Assembly: GCF_013093415.1 (NCBI RefSeq) | Contig: NZ_JABFBC010000001.1 | Coordinates: 1,798,001-1,862,000 of the forward strand | Source of the DNA: Halovulum dunhuangense | GTDB lineage: Bacteria > Pseudomonadota > Alphaproteobacteria > Rhodobacterales > Rhodobacteraceae | Length of the DNA: 64,000 nt | Reading direction: 5' to 3' | Shown here: positions 29,894-39,206 of the stretch, piece after piece | How the letters are laid out: each line of letters opens with the position of its first letter | How positions within the stretch are numbered: the first letter of the stretch is position 1 | Translations under genes and position numbers: made by a program | Notes under the pieces: model-generated | Databases searched by the model: none | Told to the model about the DNA's origin: nothing | The model's input: the letters and a program-made list of their open reading frames with translations, nothing else

Positions 29894-30463
29894 TCAGCCG
29901 CGCCAGGTGCGGATCGGGCCGCAATCCATGTGCACGAAGTTCGACCGGCCGTAGCGGCCGACGCCGCCGGCGTTGCAGGCCTGCGCGGCACCTGCCATCT
30001 GCCCGATGGAGCGCGAGCTCATCCGCAGATCTGCGGCCATGCCCCGCATGTGGTAGGAGTTCTGCGCCACCCCGCGACTGTTGGAGCGCAGCATCCCGTT
30101 GGTGGCCGGGGCCCGGTAGCCGGAGATGACGCTGTACGCCTCTTCGGTGTCCATCAGCTTGGCGGCGGCGGCCATGATGTCGAGGTTGCGCGGATCATAC
30201 TGGATCATCTCGTTCTCGCGCCAGTCGCGCATGAACCAGCTGATCTCGCCAAGGGCTTCGGGTATGTACTCCCCCTCGATCCAGTAGATCGTATCGACCG
30301 ACTCTCCGGTGCGGGGGCTGTTGAGGCGGATGCGGCGTATGTCGCCCGCGCCGCGCAGGAAGCCTGCCGCATTCGCGTAGACGGGGGCCGCTGTCGCTGC
30401 AACCGCGGTGAAGATCCCGGCGAGCACGTCGCGACGGGATGTATTCCTGGGTTTGTTGATCAT
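29894..30463 (-). CDS. DUF882 / MepK-like murein peptidase, Tat-exported
   Basis: A 189-residue protein. A Tat signal (SRRDVLAG, then a hydrophobic stretch to about residue 33) leads a DUF882/peptidase M15-type domain. SGYRAP and SYHMRGMAADLRM carry the zinc-ligand His and Asp pattern; FVHMDCG holds another His. E. coli MepK of this family cuts murein cross-links. It is divergent from an L,D-transpeptidase gene, which makes 3-3 links that MepK-type enzymes cut, a fitting pair. Confidence 0.8.
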   Translation of the reverse strand: MINKPRNTSRRDVLAGIFTAVAATAAPVYANAAGFLRGAGDIRRIRLNSPRTGESVDTIYWIEGEYIPEALGEISWFMRDWRENEMIQYDPRNLDIMAAAAKLMDTEEAYSVISGYRAPATNGMLRSNSRGVAQNSYHMRGMAADLRMSSRSIGQMAGAAQACNAGGVGRYGRSNFVHMDCGPIRTWRG

Positions 30464-30870
30464 CTGCCTGCGTCTGCTGTCTGTTGTCGTTGTCGGGTCT
30501 GCGCGTTTGCTGCGTCTCGTGCCGAGTGATCCAGAACCAGAGGGGACCGCGCTTTCCCGTGTTTGTCCGAGCTGCCTGCGCGACCGTCCTCTCGTGCCGT
30601 GGGTGGACTATTCCATCCGCTGCCGGACGCGCCAAGGAATAGTTTCACCCCCCATACACCAATGCGCGAGATTCCGCCGAATCGACACGAATAGTGGTGT
30701 TTGAATGTGACGCAGCGGCAACGGGGCGTGGCATTGCGGCAAAAGTCACACGTCAAACGAAAAGCCGCGCCGTTCGCCGGGTTGTGACTTTCTGCGGGAA
30801 TCGCGTGGCGATAGATTCGGCGTCGTGCGGGCGCAGTATTTCAGGGCGCCCCGGAACAGGTGAGGCAGGC
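30464..30870. other. Divergent promoter region between DUF882 and L,D-transpeptidase genes
   Basis: These 407 bases hold no supported gene. They are lower in GC near 30640-30800 and must contain both promoters; no pair of -35/-10 boxes with good spacing is clear to me. Confidence 0.4.
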
Positions 30871-32499
30871 ATGATCCGAATTGCGACTGGTCTTTTCTTT
30901 GCCGTGGCGCTGGGTACGCCGGCGACATTGCTTGGCAGTGCGTCCATTCTGTCGGCGCAGACTGTCACGTCGGACGCGCCGGCCCCCATGATCGTGCTGG
31001 ATCCCGCGGCAGAGGAATTGCGCACGCTTCTGACAGCCGAAGGTGCCATGGCCGAGCCGATGCTGACGGTTTACGCGCAGCACGATTTCGCGCCGATCTG
31101 GACCGAGGCCAAGGCCGCGGCATTGTTCGACGCGCTGGAGGATGCCGCCTCCCATGGGCTGCCCGCCGCGCGCTACGGCCTGTCCGATCTTCTGGCGCTG
31201 GATCTTGCGGCGCCCTCGCACGCAACGCGGGAGATGGCGTTGTCGCGGGCGTTCCTGGCGTATGCGCGGGACATCAATTCGGGCATCATCGAGCCGGGCA
31301 GCGCCGACGGCGACATCGAGATCTCGCCGCGCCGGCCTGATCCGGCGGCCTTGCTCGAGGGGCTGGCCGAGACACCCGACGCCGCGTCCTACCTGGCGGC
31401 CCTTGCGCCGTCGCATCCCGACTACGCTGCCCTTCTGGGCGAGAAGCAGCGCCTGGAGGCGTTGATCGAGGGGGGCGCCTGGGGCGAGACGGTGCCCGAG
31501 GGCAGCACGCTCAGGCTGGATGACGACAGTCCCCGCGTGGCCGCGTTGCGCGCCCGGCTCGGGCGGATGGACGGGCGCGACTACGGCACGTCGAGCCTGT
31601 TCGATGCGGAACTCGAGACCGCGCTCAGGGCTTTCCAGCTGCGCCATGGGCTGAACGATGACGGCGTCGCCGGACCCGCGACGCTGGCCGCGGTAAACGC
31701 CTCGGCCGAGGCGCGGCTGCGCCAGGTGGTGGTCAACCTTGAGCGGCAGCGCTGGCTCAACTACGAGCGGGGCGCGCGCCACATCTACGTCAACCAGGCC
31801 GATTTCTCGGTCCGGGTGATCGACCATGGCAAGACCAGCTTCTTCAGCCGCACGGTGATCGGGCAGACCCGGCACAAGACCCAGGAATTCAACGACACGA
31901 TGACCCATATGGTCGTGAATCCGACCTGGCACGTTCCCTATTCGATCGCCACCGAAGAGATGTTGCCTAAGCTTCAGGCGAACCCGAACGCGCTTGGCTC
32001 GAACATGCAGATCATGACGCGCAGCGGCACGCGCATCAATCCGACGCTGGTGGATTTCAGCCAGTTCAGCCGGGGCAACTTTCCGTTCCTGATCAAGGAA
32101 GCACCCAATCCGGGCAATGCGCTGGGTCTGGTGAAGTTCATGTTCCCCAACAAGCACAACATCTATCTGCATGATACGCCGTCGAAATCCCTGTTCGCCC
32201 GCGACGTGCGCGCCTACAGCCATGGCTGCGTGCGGGTGCAGAAGCCGTTCGAGCTGGCGCAGGTTCTGCTGGCGCCGCAGGTCGACGACCCCGAAGCCGC
32301 CTTCCAGCGTTATCTGGCCGGTGGGCGCGAGCGGCGCGTCGATCTGGAGCAGCCGGTGCCGATCTATCTGACCTACCAGTCGGCCTGGGTCGACGAGGCG
32401 GGCGTTCCGCAGTATCGCGGCGACGTCTATGGCCGGGATGCGCGGGTGTTCGATGCGCTGACCGAAGCCGGGGTGCGCCTGTCCACCGTTGAAGGCTGA
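30871..32499 (+). CDS. L,D-transpeptidase (YcbB/LdtD type)
   Basis: A 542-residue periplasmic enzyme forming 3-3 cross-links in peptidoglycan. A signal peptide (to about residue 30) is followed by a scaffold region, a peptidoglycan-binding domain (DDGVAGPATLAAVN) and the YkuD domain with HDTPSK and the catalytic Cys in YSHGCVRV. TGAGGCAGGC spacing supports this ATG; the frame is open further upstream but is not signal-like. A terminator follows. Confidence 0.92.
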   Translation: MIRIATGLFFAVALGTPATLLGSASILSAQTVTSDAPAPMIVLDPAAEELRTLLTAEGAMAEPMLTVYAQHDFAPIWTEAKAAALFDALEDAASHGLPAARYGLSDLLALDLAAPSHATREMALSRAFLAYARDINSGIIEPGSADGDIEISPRRPDPAALLEGLAETPDAASYLAALAPSHPDYAALLGEKQRLEALIEGGAWGETVPEGSTLRLDDDSPRVAALRARLGRMDGRDYGTSSLFDAELETALRAFQLRHGLNDDGVAGPATLAAVNASAEARLRQVVVNLERQRWLNYERGARHIYVNQADFSVRVIDHGKTSFFSRTVIGQTRHKTQEFNDTMTHMVVNPTWHVPYSIATEEMLPKLQANPNALGSNMQIMTRSGTRINPTLVDFSQFSRGNFPFLIKEAPNPGNALGLVKFMFPNKHNIYLHDTPSKSLFARDVRAYSHGCVRVQKPFELAQVLLAPQVDDPEAAFQRYLAGGRERRVDLEQPVPIYLTYQSAWVDEAGVPQYRGDVYGRDARVFDALTEAGVRLSTVEG

Positions 32500-32520
32500 G
32501 ACGCAAGTCTTTACATCCTG

Positions 32521-32556
32521 AGGGGCGGCCGGGGCGACCGGGCCGCCCCTTGTTTT
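32521..32556 (+). terminator. Terminator after the L,D-transpeptidase gene
   Basis: A 10-bp perfect stem AGGGGCGGCC/GGCCGCCCCT with a 10-base loop, followed by TGTTTT. Confidence 0.75.
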
Positions 32557-32579
32557 GCGCGGATGGACGGGAATAGCTG

Positions 32580-33671
32580 ATGACGCACACCCTTGGCAGC
32601 ATCGCAGAGGCGCTTGGCGCGACCGCAGAGGGGCGGCTGGACCTGGCGATCACGGGGGTGGCCGAGCCTGCCCGCGCGACGGAAAGCGATCTTGCGCTGG
32701 CGATGGAGCCGAAATTCGCCGAGACGCTCGGCCAGGGCAAGGCGCGGGCGGCGGTGCTCTGGCAGGGGGCCGATTGGCGGGCGCTGGGGCTGGAAGGCGC
32801 GATCTTCGCGCCGCGCTCGCGCTATGTGCTGGCCGGTGTCGGGCGCGTCTTCGCGCCGCCGCTGACGCTTCCGCATGGCATCCACCCCTCGGCGGTGATC
32901 GAACCGGGGGCGATACTGGGCGAGGATGCCTGGGTCGGCCCCTTCACCTATATCGCCGTGGGCGCCCGGATCGGGCCGCGGGCGCGGATCCTGAACCATG
33001 TGTCCATCGGGGCGGATGCGGTGATCGGGGCGGATGCGCTGATCCATCCGCATGTGCATATCGGCCCGCGGGTGGTGATCGGGGACCGCTTCATCTGCCA
33101 GCCCGGCGCGATGATCGGCGGCGACGGGTTTTCCTTCGTCTCGCCCTCGCGCGATGCGGTGGAGGAGGCGCGCGCCACGGGCCAGATCAGCGCGGCCAGC
33201 CGAACCCCCGGCTTTGCGCGGATCAATTCGCTCGGGTCGGTCCGGATCGGCGACGACGTCGAGGTGGGCGCGAATGCCGCGATCGATCGCGGCACGATCT
33301 CCGACACGGTGATCGGGGACGGCACCAAGCTCGATGACCTTGTGGACATCGGGCACAACGTGCAGATCGGCCGCCATTGCCTGCTGTGCGGCCAGTCCGG
33401 CGTTGCGGGGTCGAGCATCCTGGGCGACCGCGTGGTGCTGGGCGGCAAGGCCGGGGTCGCGGATCATCTGCGGATCGGGTCTGACGTTATCGTGACCGGC
33501 GCCTCGGGCGTGAGTTCCCATGTGCCGTCCGGGCGGGTGATGATGGGCAACCCGGCCATGAAAATGGACCTGAGCGTCGCCTCCTACAAGGCGCTGCGGC
33601 GCCTGCCGCGGCTTCTCGAGAAGATGGAGTCCGCGCTAAAACGGGTTCCAAAGGACGATTCAAGCAGGTAA
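32580..33671 (+). CDS. lpxD: UDP-3-O-acylglucosamine N-acyltransferase (LpxD)
   Basis: A 363-residue lipid A enzyme adding a second hydroxyacyl chain from ACP. An amino-terminal uridine-binding domain precedes left-handed hexapeptide repeats with the catalytic His in DIGHNVQIG. The usual lpx neighbours (fabZ, lpxA) are absent; instead an ACP and a ketoacyl synthase follow, suggesting a dedicated acyl supply. Confidence 0.95.
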   Translation: MTHTLGSIAEALGATAEGRLDLAITGVAEPARATESDLALAMEPKFAETLGQGKARAAVLWQGADWRALGLEGAIFAPRSRYVLAGVGRVFAPPLTLPHGIHPSAVIEPGAILGEDAWVGPFTYIAVGARIGPRARILNHVSIGADAVIGADALIHPHVHIGPRVVIGDRFICQPGAMIGGDGFSFVSPSRDAVEEARATGQISAASRTPGFARINSLGSVRIGDDVEVGANAAIDRGTISDTVIGDGTKLDDLVDIGHNVQIGRHCLLCGQSGVAGSSILGDRVVLGGKAGVADHLRIGSDVIVTGASGVSSHVPSGRVMMGNPAMKMDLSVASYKALRRLPRLLEKMESALKRVPKDDSSR

Positions 33672-33701
33672 GGGAGTGCCGGGGCACAGGTAGAGGACGG
33701 A

Positions 33702-33968
33702 ATGACGAAGACTGTCGCAGAGCAGGTCATCGCCATCATCGCCGAACAGGCGCTGATGGAGCCTGGGGACGTGAGCCCGGACGCCACGCTGGACGATCTT
33801 GGTGTCGATTCCCTCGGCCTTGTGGAGGCGGTCTTCGCAATCGAGGAAACCTTCGACATTTCCGTTCCCTTCAACGCAAACGATCCGGCACAGTCCGAAT
33901 TCGACATCAGCAATGTGCGCGCGATGATCGCGGCGGTCGAGAAGCTGGTCGCCGAGAAGGGCACCTGA
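33702..33968 (+). CDS. Accessory acyl carrier protein
   Basis: An 88-residue acidic four-helix protein with the phosphopantetheine Ser37 in GVDSLGL. It differs from the housekeeping AcpP by a longer loop after helix II (NANDPAQSEFDIS), which recalls AcpXL-type carriers. A GAGGACGGA ribosome site precedes the ATG. It lies between lpxD and a ketoacyl synthase, all in one direction. Confidence 0.88.
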   Translation: MTKTVAEQVIAIIAEQALMEPGDVSPDATLDDLGVDSLGLVEAVFAIEETFDISVPFNANDPAQSEFDISNVRAMIAAVEKLVAEKGT

Positions 33969-33975
33969 GCAGCGC

Positions 33976-35184
33976 ATGAAGCGTGTGGTCATCACCGGAC
34001 AGGGGGCGATCTCGGCTCTTGGCGACAGCGCCGTCGAGAACCTTGTCGCCATGCGCGAGGGGCGCAATGGAATCGGCCCGCTGGAATTCCAGGATGTCGA
34101 GCGCCTGTCCATCACCATCGGCGGCCAGATCCGCGGCTACGATCCGGTGGCGCGTTTCTCGCGGCAGGAAATCACGCTCTACGACAAGTTCACCCAGTTC
34201 GCCCTGATCGCGGCCGAAGAGGCCGTGGCGCAGTCCGGGCTGGTGCTGACCGAAAGGCTGGCGGCCGAGGCGGGCGTGGTGCTGGGCACCGCGGGCGGCG
34301 GGTTGCAGACCCAGGACGAAAACTACCGCCAGGTCTATGAAGAGGGGAAGAACCGCGTTCACCCCTTCGTGGTGCCGCGCCTGATGAACAACGCCGCCGC
34401 AAGCCATGTGTCGATGCGCTACAACCTGCAGGGGCCGACATTCACCGTGGCCACGGCCTGCGCGTCGTCGAACCACGCGATGGGGCAGGCTTTCAACCTG
34501 ATCCGCTGCGGGACCACCAAGGTGATGCTGACCGGCGGGTCGGAAAGCATGCTCTGCTTCGGCGGCATCAAGGCCTGGGAAGGGCTGCGGGTGATGTCCA
34601 AGGATGGCTGCCGGCCGTTCTCGGCCAATCGCAACGGCATGGTCCAGGGCGAGGGGGCGGCGGTGTTCGTGTTCGAGGAATACGAGCATGCGCGGGCGCG
34701 CGGCGCCGATATCCTGGCCGAGGTGGTGGGCTTCGCCATGACCTCGGACGCCTCTGACATCGTGATGCCCAACAAGGAGGGCGCCAAGCGCGCGATCCGC
34801 GGGGCGCTCAGGGATGCGGGGCTGGGACTGGACTCGGTGGGCTATATCAACGCGCATGGGACCGGCACCACGGCGAACGACCGGACCGAATGCGCCGCCG
34901 TGCGCGAGGTGTTCGGCGCGCATGCCGACAGCCTGATGATTTCCTCGACCAAGTCGATGCATGGCCACCTGATCGGCGGCACGGGCGCGGTCGAGATGCT
35001 GGCCTGCGTGATGGCGGTGCGCGACGGGGTGATCGCCCCCACGATCAACCACGAGGAAGCGGATCCCGAATGCGATCTGGACGTGGTGCCGAACGTGGCG
35101 CGCGAGGCGGATGTGAGCGTCGCGCTGTCGAACGCGTTCGCCTTCGGCGGGCTGAACGCGGTGCTGGCGGTCAGACGGATCTGA
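33976..35184 (+). CDS. Beta-ketoacyl-ACP synthase II-like (FabF family)
   Basis: A 402-residue condensing enzyme. Cys162 (TACASSNH), His294 (NAHGTGTTAND) and His331 with Lys326 (KSMHGHLIGG) give the Cys-His-His triad of active enzymes. It extends acyl chains on ACP, probably the ACP encoded 7 bases upstream. The context next to lpxD suggests a role in lipid A acyl chains, but the chain length is unknown. Confidence 0.92.
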   Translation: MKRVVITGQGAISALGDSAVENLVAMREGRNGIGPLEFQDVERLSITIGGQIRGYDPVARFSRQEITLYDKFTQFALIAAEEAVAQSGLVLTERLAAEAGVVLGTAGGGLQTQDENYRQVYEEGKNRVHPFVVPRLMNNAAASHVSMRYNLQGPTFTVATACASSNHAMGQAFNLIRCGTTKVMLTGGSESMLCFGGIKAWEGLRVMSKDGCRPFSANRNGMVQGEGAAVFVFEEYEHARARGADILAEVVGFAMTSDASDIVMPNKEGAKRAIRGALRDAGLGLDSVGYINAHGTGTTANDRTECAAVREVFGAHADSLMISSTKSMHGHLIGGTGAVEMLACVMAVRDGVIAPTINHEEADPECDLDVVPNVAREADVSVALSNAFAFGGLNAVLAVRRI

Positions 35185-35203
35185 CCGCCGCGCTTTCCGG
35201 TTC

Positions 35204-35812
35204 TCAGTTCGCGTTCATCGCATCGAAGGCGGCGGTGAACCCCGTAAGCGAAAGCTCCAGGATCACCGGTTGGTCCGGCGCCGACACCGACAGAAGCCGC
35301 GCCCGCACCGTGGCGCCGGCCTTCATCGCCGCCACTTCCTCGTCGGTGAGGCCAAAGCGCGAGAAGCAGCCCGAACGGGTGCACCAGTTGAACGGATATT
35401 GACGCGCCTCGCGCTCGTCGATCTGCAGGATCAACCCTTCGGTCAGCAGCGTTCCAAGCGGGGTGATGACGGTCACGCCGGCGGCGGCCTCGGCTTCTTG
35501 CGGAAGCGCCACGATGGTCATTTCCGAAACCGGGTTCTGCTCGTTGTCCACGGCAAGCTGGTACATGAAGCAGTTGTCGCTCGTCTCCTCGCAACGCAGT
35601 TCCCAGTCCCCGAATTCGGTGATCGTCAGTTCTGGCTGTGCTTCGGATCCCGCGGTCGGGGCAGGTTCCGCCGGGGCGGGGGCGTCCACCGTGGTCTCGG
35701 GGGCGGCCTCGGGAGCCGGCTCGGTCGTGGGCGCCGCATCCTGCGCAAGGGCGTGTCCGGCAAGGATCGAGCCCATCATCAGCGCTGCGATGGCGAGGCT
35801 TCGGCTATGCAT
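35204..35812 (-). CDS. Invasion-associated locus B (IalB) family protein
   Basis: A 202-residue secreted protein with a signal peptide (cleavage after GHALA), a Pro/Ala/Glu-rich linker (residues 25-60) and an IalB domain (FGDWELRCE, then NCFMYQL and WCTRSGCFSRFG with paired Cys). The role is unknown; the name comes from Bartonella. AAGGA precedes the ATG. A terminator-like hairpin and two candidate small-RNA units lie upstream of it. Confidence 0.88.
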   Translation of the reverse strand: MHSRSLAIAALMMGSILAGHALAQDAAPTTEPAPEAAPETTVDAPAPAEPAPTAGSEAQPELTITEFGDWELRCEETSDNCFMYQLAVDNEQNPVSEMTIVALPQEAEAAAGVTVITPLGTLLTEGLILQIDEREARQYPFNWCTRSGCFSRFGLTDEEVAAMKAGATVRARLLSVSAPDQPVILELSLTGFTAAFDAMNAN

Positions 35813-35941
35813 GATCGAATATTCCTTGTCTGTTTTGGACAGTCGCCCCTGAGGTGTCAGTTGCCCGGCGGGATGTCAACGCGCGGAATGGCGGTTTCCA
35901 GGCTCAAGCCGGTTCCCGCTCAGGCCCTTTGGGAGTCAACA

Positions 35942-36013
35942 GAAAAAGGCACCTTGCGGTGCCTTTCCCGGCTGCTTTGCAGCGTTCTCTCCCTGTCGGA
36001 CCGGCCGACTTGT
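35942..36013 (-). ncRNA. Candidate small RNA (or attenuated ialB leader)
   Basis: A promoter-like pair precedes it and a terminator ends it (stem AAAGGCACC/GGTGCCTTT, loop GCAA on the RNA strand, then TTTTT). Between them are two further hairpins: GTCGG/CCGAC (35995-36009) and GCTGC/GCAGC (35971-35983), with an exposed purine-rich GGGAGAGAA stretch. The roughly 70-nt size and three-hairpin layout fit a bacterial small RNA. It could instead be an attenuator of ialB, whose start lies about 130 bases further on. Confidence 0.5.
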
Positions 36014-36019
36014 GGGGTG

Positions 36020-36048
36020 ACGCTAGGGCCGGATTTCCGCCGCGTCAA
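36020..36048 (-). promoter_or_regulatory. Promoter of the small-RNA candidate
   Basis: On the minus strand TTGACG (36048-36043) and TAGCGT (36025-36020) are separated by exactly 17 bases. Confidence 0.55.
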
Positions 36049-36120
36049 CAAGGAGTCGCGGGGAAGCGTGCAGGGGCCGCCCGCTGCCCCGGTCGGTGCT
36101 GCCCGGCGCGGCACATGCCC

Positions 36121-36214
36121 AAAAAAACGGCCGCACCAAGAATGGCGCGGCCAGTCCCACAGGGGTGAGGGAAGGGGGAGAAGATTGCCCTAAACCCCCT
36201 GCAGGATGGCGCAG
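36121..36214 (-). ncRNA. Second candidate small RNA with strong terminator and CU-rich stretch
   Basis: The terminator stem (36129-36137 with 36144-36152) is perfect only as minus-strand RNA, where one pair is GU; the plus strand has an A-C mismatch. Seven T follow (36127-36121). TTGGTG and AAATTA, 16 bases apart at 36248-36221, could be its promoter. The RNA would be about 95 nt with an unpaired run of C and U (TCTTCTCCCCCTTCCC) able to pair with ribosome sites. No coding frame fits. Confidence 0.45.
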
Positions 36215-36263
36215 AGAGGTTAATTTTGTATGTTGCGAAAGTCACCAAGGAGCAGGGAACCCG

Positions 36264-37790
36264 ATGACGGATGATACCAGCATATTTCTGGGCGGCGGCG
36301 GCGAGAGCCAGGCCGAGCCCTGCACCCTGGCTTTGAAATACGCCAACCGCCACGGGCTGGTTGCCGGGGCCACGGGAACCGGCAAGACGGTGACGCTTCA
36401 GATCATGGCCGAAAGCTTTGCGGCCCGCGGCGTCCCGGTGTTCCTGGCGGATGTGAAGGGCGATCTTGCGGGCCTGTCGCAACCCGGTGCGCCCACCGAC
36501 AAGGCACACCAGGCGCTACAGGACCGGGCGGCGAGGATCGGCTTTGCGGATTACGGCTATGACGCGTTCCCGGTCGTGTTCTGGGACATGTTCGGCGAAC
36601 AGGGCCACCCGGTCCGGACCACCATTTCCGAGATGGGGCCGCTTCTGCTGTCGCGGCTTCTCGAACTGACCGAGGCGCAGGAAGGCGTGCTGAACATCGC
36701 CTTCCGGCTGGCCGACGAACACGCGATGCCGCTCATTGACCTGAAGGACCTGCGCGCCTTTCTCGTGTGGCTTGGCGAGAACTCGGCGCAGGTGGCGCTG
36801 CAATACGGCAATGTCTCGACCGCGTCTGTGGGCGCGATCCAGCGGCGGCTTCTGGTGCTGGAGAACCAGGGCGCGGCGGGCTTCTTCGGCGAGCCGGCGC
36901 TGGAATTGCACGACATGATCCGCACGGGGCCCGACGGGCGCGGCCAGGTCAACGTGCTGGCCGCCGACCGGCTGATGTCCTCGCCCCGGCTTTACGCCAC
37001 GTTCCTTCTGTGGCTGCTGTCTGAACTGTTCGAGGAGTTGCCCGAGGTGGGCGATCCCGAAAAGCCGAAATTCGTCTTCTTCTTCGACGAGGCGCATCTG
37101 CTGTTCGATGGCGCCCCCAAGGCGCTGGTCGACAAGGTGGAGCAGGTGGCCCGGCTGATCCGCTCCAAGGGGGTAGGGGTCTATTTCGTCACGCAGAACC
37201 CCGACGACGTGCCGCCGCAGATCCTGAGCCAGCTGGGCAACCGCGTGCAGCACGCGCTGCGCGCCTTTACGCCCCGCGACCAGAAGGCGCTGAAAGCGGC
37301 GGCCGAGACCTTCCGCCCGAACCCGCGCTTCGACACCGCCGAGGCGATCCGCGATGTGGGTGTGGGCGAGGGGCTGGTATCCACGCTTCAGGCCAAGGGT
37401 GCGCCGGGCATCGTCGAGCGGGTGCTGATCCGGCCGCCTTCCTCGCGCATGGGGCCGATCGGCGCCGAAGAACGCCGCGCCGTGATCGCCGCCTCGCCGC
37501 TGCGCGGGATCTATGACCGGGCGATCGAGGGGGAAAGCGCCTACGAGATGCTTCAGGCCAAGGCCGAGAAGGCCGCAGCCGAGGCCGAAGCGGCCGAGCA
37601 GGACAAGGCGCGCGAGTTCAACGCGGCGCGGCGCTATTCACCGCAGGACAGGGGCCGGGCCACGTCGCGCACGCGCGCGGACGACTCGATCGGAGAGCTG
37701 CTCATAAAGTCCGCCATCAAGACCGCGTCGACCAGATCGGGCCGCACCTTCATCCGCGGCGTTCTGGGCGGGCTGTTCCGGGGCCGCTGA
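36264..37790 (+). CDS. HerA-like ATPase, DUF853 (YjgR) family
   Basis: A 508-residue protein with Walker [11 protein letters not shown] (near residue 34), Walker [14 protein letters not shown] and a late TQNPDDVP, the pattern of HerA/FtsK-type DNA motor ATPases in the DUF853/YjgR family. A charged Ala/Glu-rich tail follows. The cell role is unknown. AAGGAG precedes this ATG; the frame is open for 56 codons upstream but lies over the candidate small RNA. Confidence 0.88.
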   Translation: MTDDTSIFLGGGGESQAEPCTLALKYANRHGLVAGATGTGKTVTLQIMAESFAARGVPVFLADVKGDLAGLSQPGAPTDKAHQALQDRAARIGFADYGYDAFPVVFWDMFGEQGHPVRTTISEMGPLLLSRLLELTEAQEGVLNIAFRLADEHAMPLIDLKDLRAFLVWLGENSAQVALQYGNVSTASVGAIQRRLLVLENQGAAGFFGEPALELHDMIRTGPDGRGQVNVLAADRLMSSPRLYATFLLWLLSELFEELPEVGDPEKPKFVFFFDEAHLLFDGAPKALVDKVEQVARLIRSKGVGVYFVTQNPDDVPPQILSQLGNRVQHALRAFTPRDQKALKAAAETFRPNPRFDTAEAIRDVGVGEGLVSTLQAKGAPGIVERVLIRPPSSRMGPIGAEERRAVIAASPLRGIYDRAIEGESAYEMLQAKAEKAAAEAEAAEQDKAREFNAARRYSPQDRGRATSRTRADDSIGELLIKSAIKTASTRSGRTFIRGVLGGLFRGR

Positions 37791-37809
37791 CCACGCGCAC
37801 GCCCCGGCA

Positions 37810-39126
37810 TCATTCGAGCTTGCGCACGCGCAGCTTCGTCAGGCGGTTGCGTTCGCGTTCCAGCACCTGGAACCGGAAGCCGTGGAAGTTGAAGATCTGC
37901 CCCTCGGTCGGGATGGTCTGCGCCTCGTGGATCACCAGGCCCGCGACGGTGTTGGCCTCGTCGTCGGGCAGGTTCCATTCGCAGGCGCGGTTCAGGTCGC
38001 GGATCGTCATGCCGCCCTCGATCGTCACGGATCCGTCGGGCTCGGGCGTCAGGGTCTGTTCCTCGCGGTCGTGTTCGTCGGCGATCTCTCCCACGATCTC
38101 CTCGAGGATGTCCTCCAGCGTGATCAGCCCGCGCAGCGCGCCGTATTCGTCCACGACCAGCGCGAAGTGGGTCTTGCGGCGCAGGAACTCGCGCATCTGA
38201 TCCTCGAGCGTGGTGGTCTCGGGGACGAAATAGGGCTCCATCGCCACGTCCATCACGTCGAACTTCTCCAGCGCCTTCAGCCCGCCGGTCCGGCGCAGAA
38301 GCGCATCGACCGCGCGCAGCAGATCCTTGGCATGGATCACGCCGACCACGTTCTCGGGCTCTCCGCGGTAGACGGGGATCCGGGTGTGGGGGGATTTCAG
38401 GCAGGTGGACAGGATTTCCTGCGGTGGCAGGTCGGCGTCGATCATCTCGATGTTCTGGCGGTGGAGCATGATCTCCTCCACCTCGCGCTGGCCCAGGTCC
38501 AGTGCACCCAGCAGCCGGTCGCGCGCCTCGCGCTGCACGGCGCCCTCGGAGTGATGCAGCGCGATGGCGCCGGCGATCTCTTCCTGGGCGGCCATGATGC
38601 TGGCCTTGGGATCGGTCTGCACGCCCAGCGCCGCCAGGATCAGCCGCACGAGCCAGCGCACGGTGTTGACGATGGGCGACAGGAACCGCACCACCACCGC
38701 GATGACGGGCGCCACGCGGGAGGCGGCCGTCTCCGCGTTGGTGATGGCATAGGTCTTCGGCATCACCTCGGCGAAGACCAGCACCAGCGCCGTCATCACC
38801 AGCGTCGCCACCGCAACGCCGCTGTCGCCGAACAGCACCGTCAGCGCCGAGGTCGCAAGCGACGTGGCAAGGATGTTGACCATGTTGTTGCCAAGCAGGA
38901 CCGCGCCGATCAGGCGCTCGTTGTCCTCGGTCAGGCGCAGGGCGGTCTCGGCGCCCTTGCTGCCCTTGTCGGCCAGCGAATGCAGCTTGCCCCGCGACGA
39001 GGCGGTCAGCGCGGTTTCCGAGCCGGAGAAGAACGCCGACATCACCAGAAGCGCGACCACTGCAAGGACGGTTCCCAGAAGGGCGGCGTCCAGGCCGGCG
39101 GCAAGGGTGGCGGTTTCGGTTTCCAT
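37810..39126 (-). CDS. CNNM/CorB-type membrane protein (HlyC/CorC family)
   Basis: A 438-residue inner-membrane protein. The DUF21 domain has four membrane segments (FFSGSETALTASSRGKL motif), then a CBS pair (about 200-330; HTRIPVYRG, HFALVVDEYG) and a CorC_HlyC domain. Members export magnesium or cobalt. The ATG at 39126 is preferred to an upstream TTG, which would sit only two bases from AAGGAG. Confidence 0.9.
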   Translation of the reverse strand: METETATLAAGLDAALLGTVLAVVALLVMSAFFSGSETALTASSRGKLHSLADKGSKGAETALRLTEDNERLIGAVLLGNNMVNILATSLATSALTVLFGDSGVAVATLVMTALVLVFAEVMPKTYAITNAETAASRVAPVIAVVVRFLSPIVNTVRWLVRLILAALGVQTDPKASIMAAQEEIAGAIALHHSEGAVQREARDRLLGALDLGQREVEEIMLHRQNIEMIDADLPPQEILSTCLKSPHTRIPVYRGEPENVVGVIHAKDLLRAVDALLRRTGGLKALEKFDVMDVAMEPYFVPETTTLEDQMREFLRRKTHFALVVDEYGALRGLITLEDILEEIVGEIADEHDREEQTLTPEPDGSVTIEGGMTIRDLNRACEWNLPDDEANTVAGLVIHEAQTIPTEGQIFNFHGFRFQVLERERNRLTKLRVRKLE

Positions 39127-39206
39127 GGCGTTCAAGGCTCCTTGAGGGGGTTCGTCCTGTTATGGGTCGGGCTGCGCGCCGCTTCAAGCAGGGTTGGCGT
39201 GGCGAG

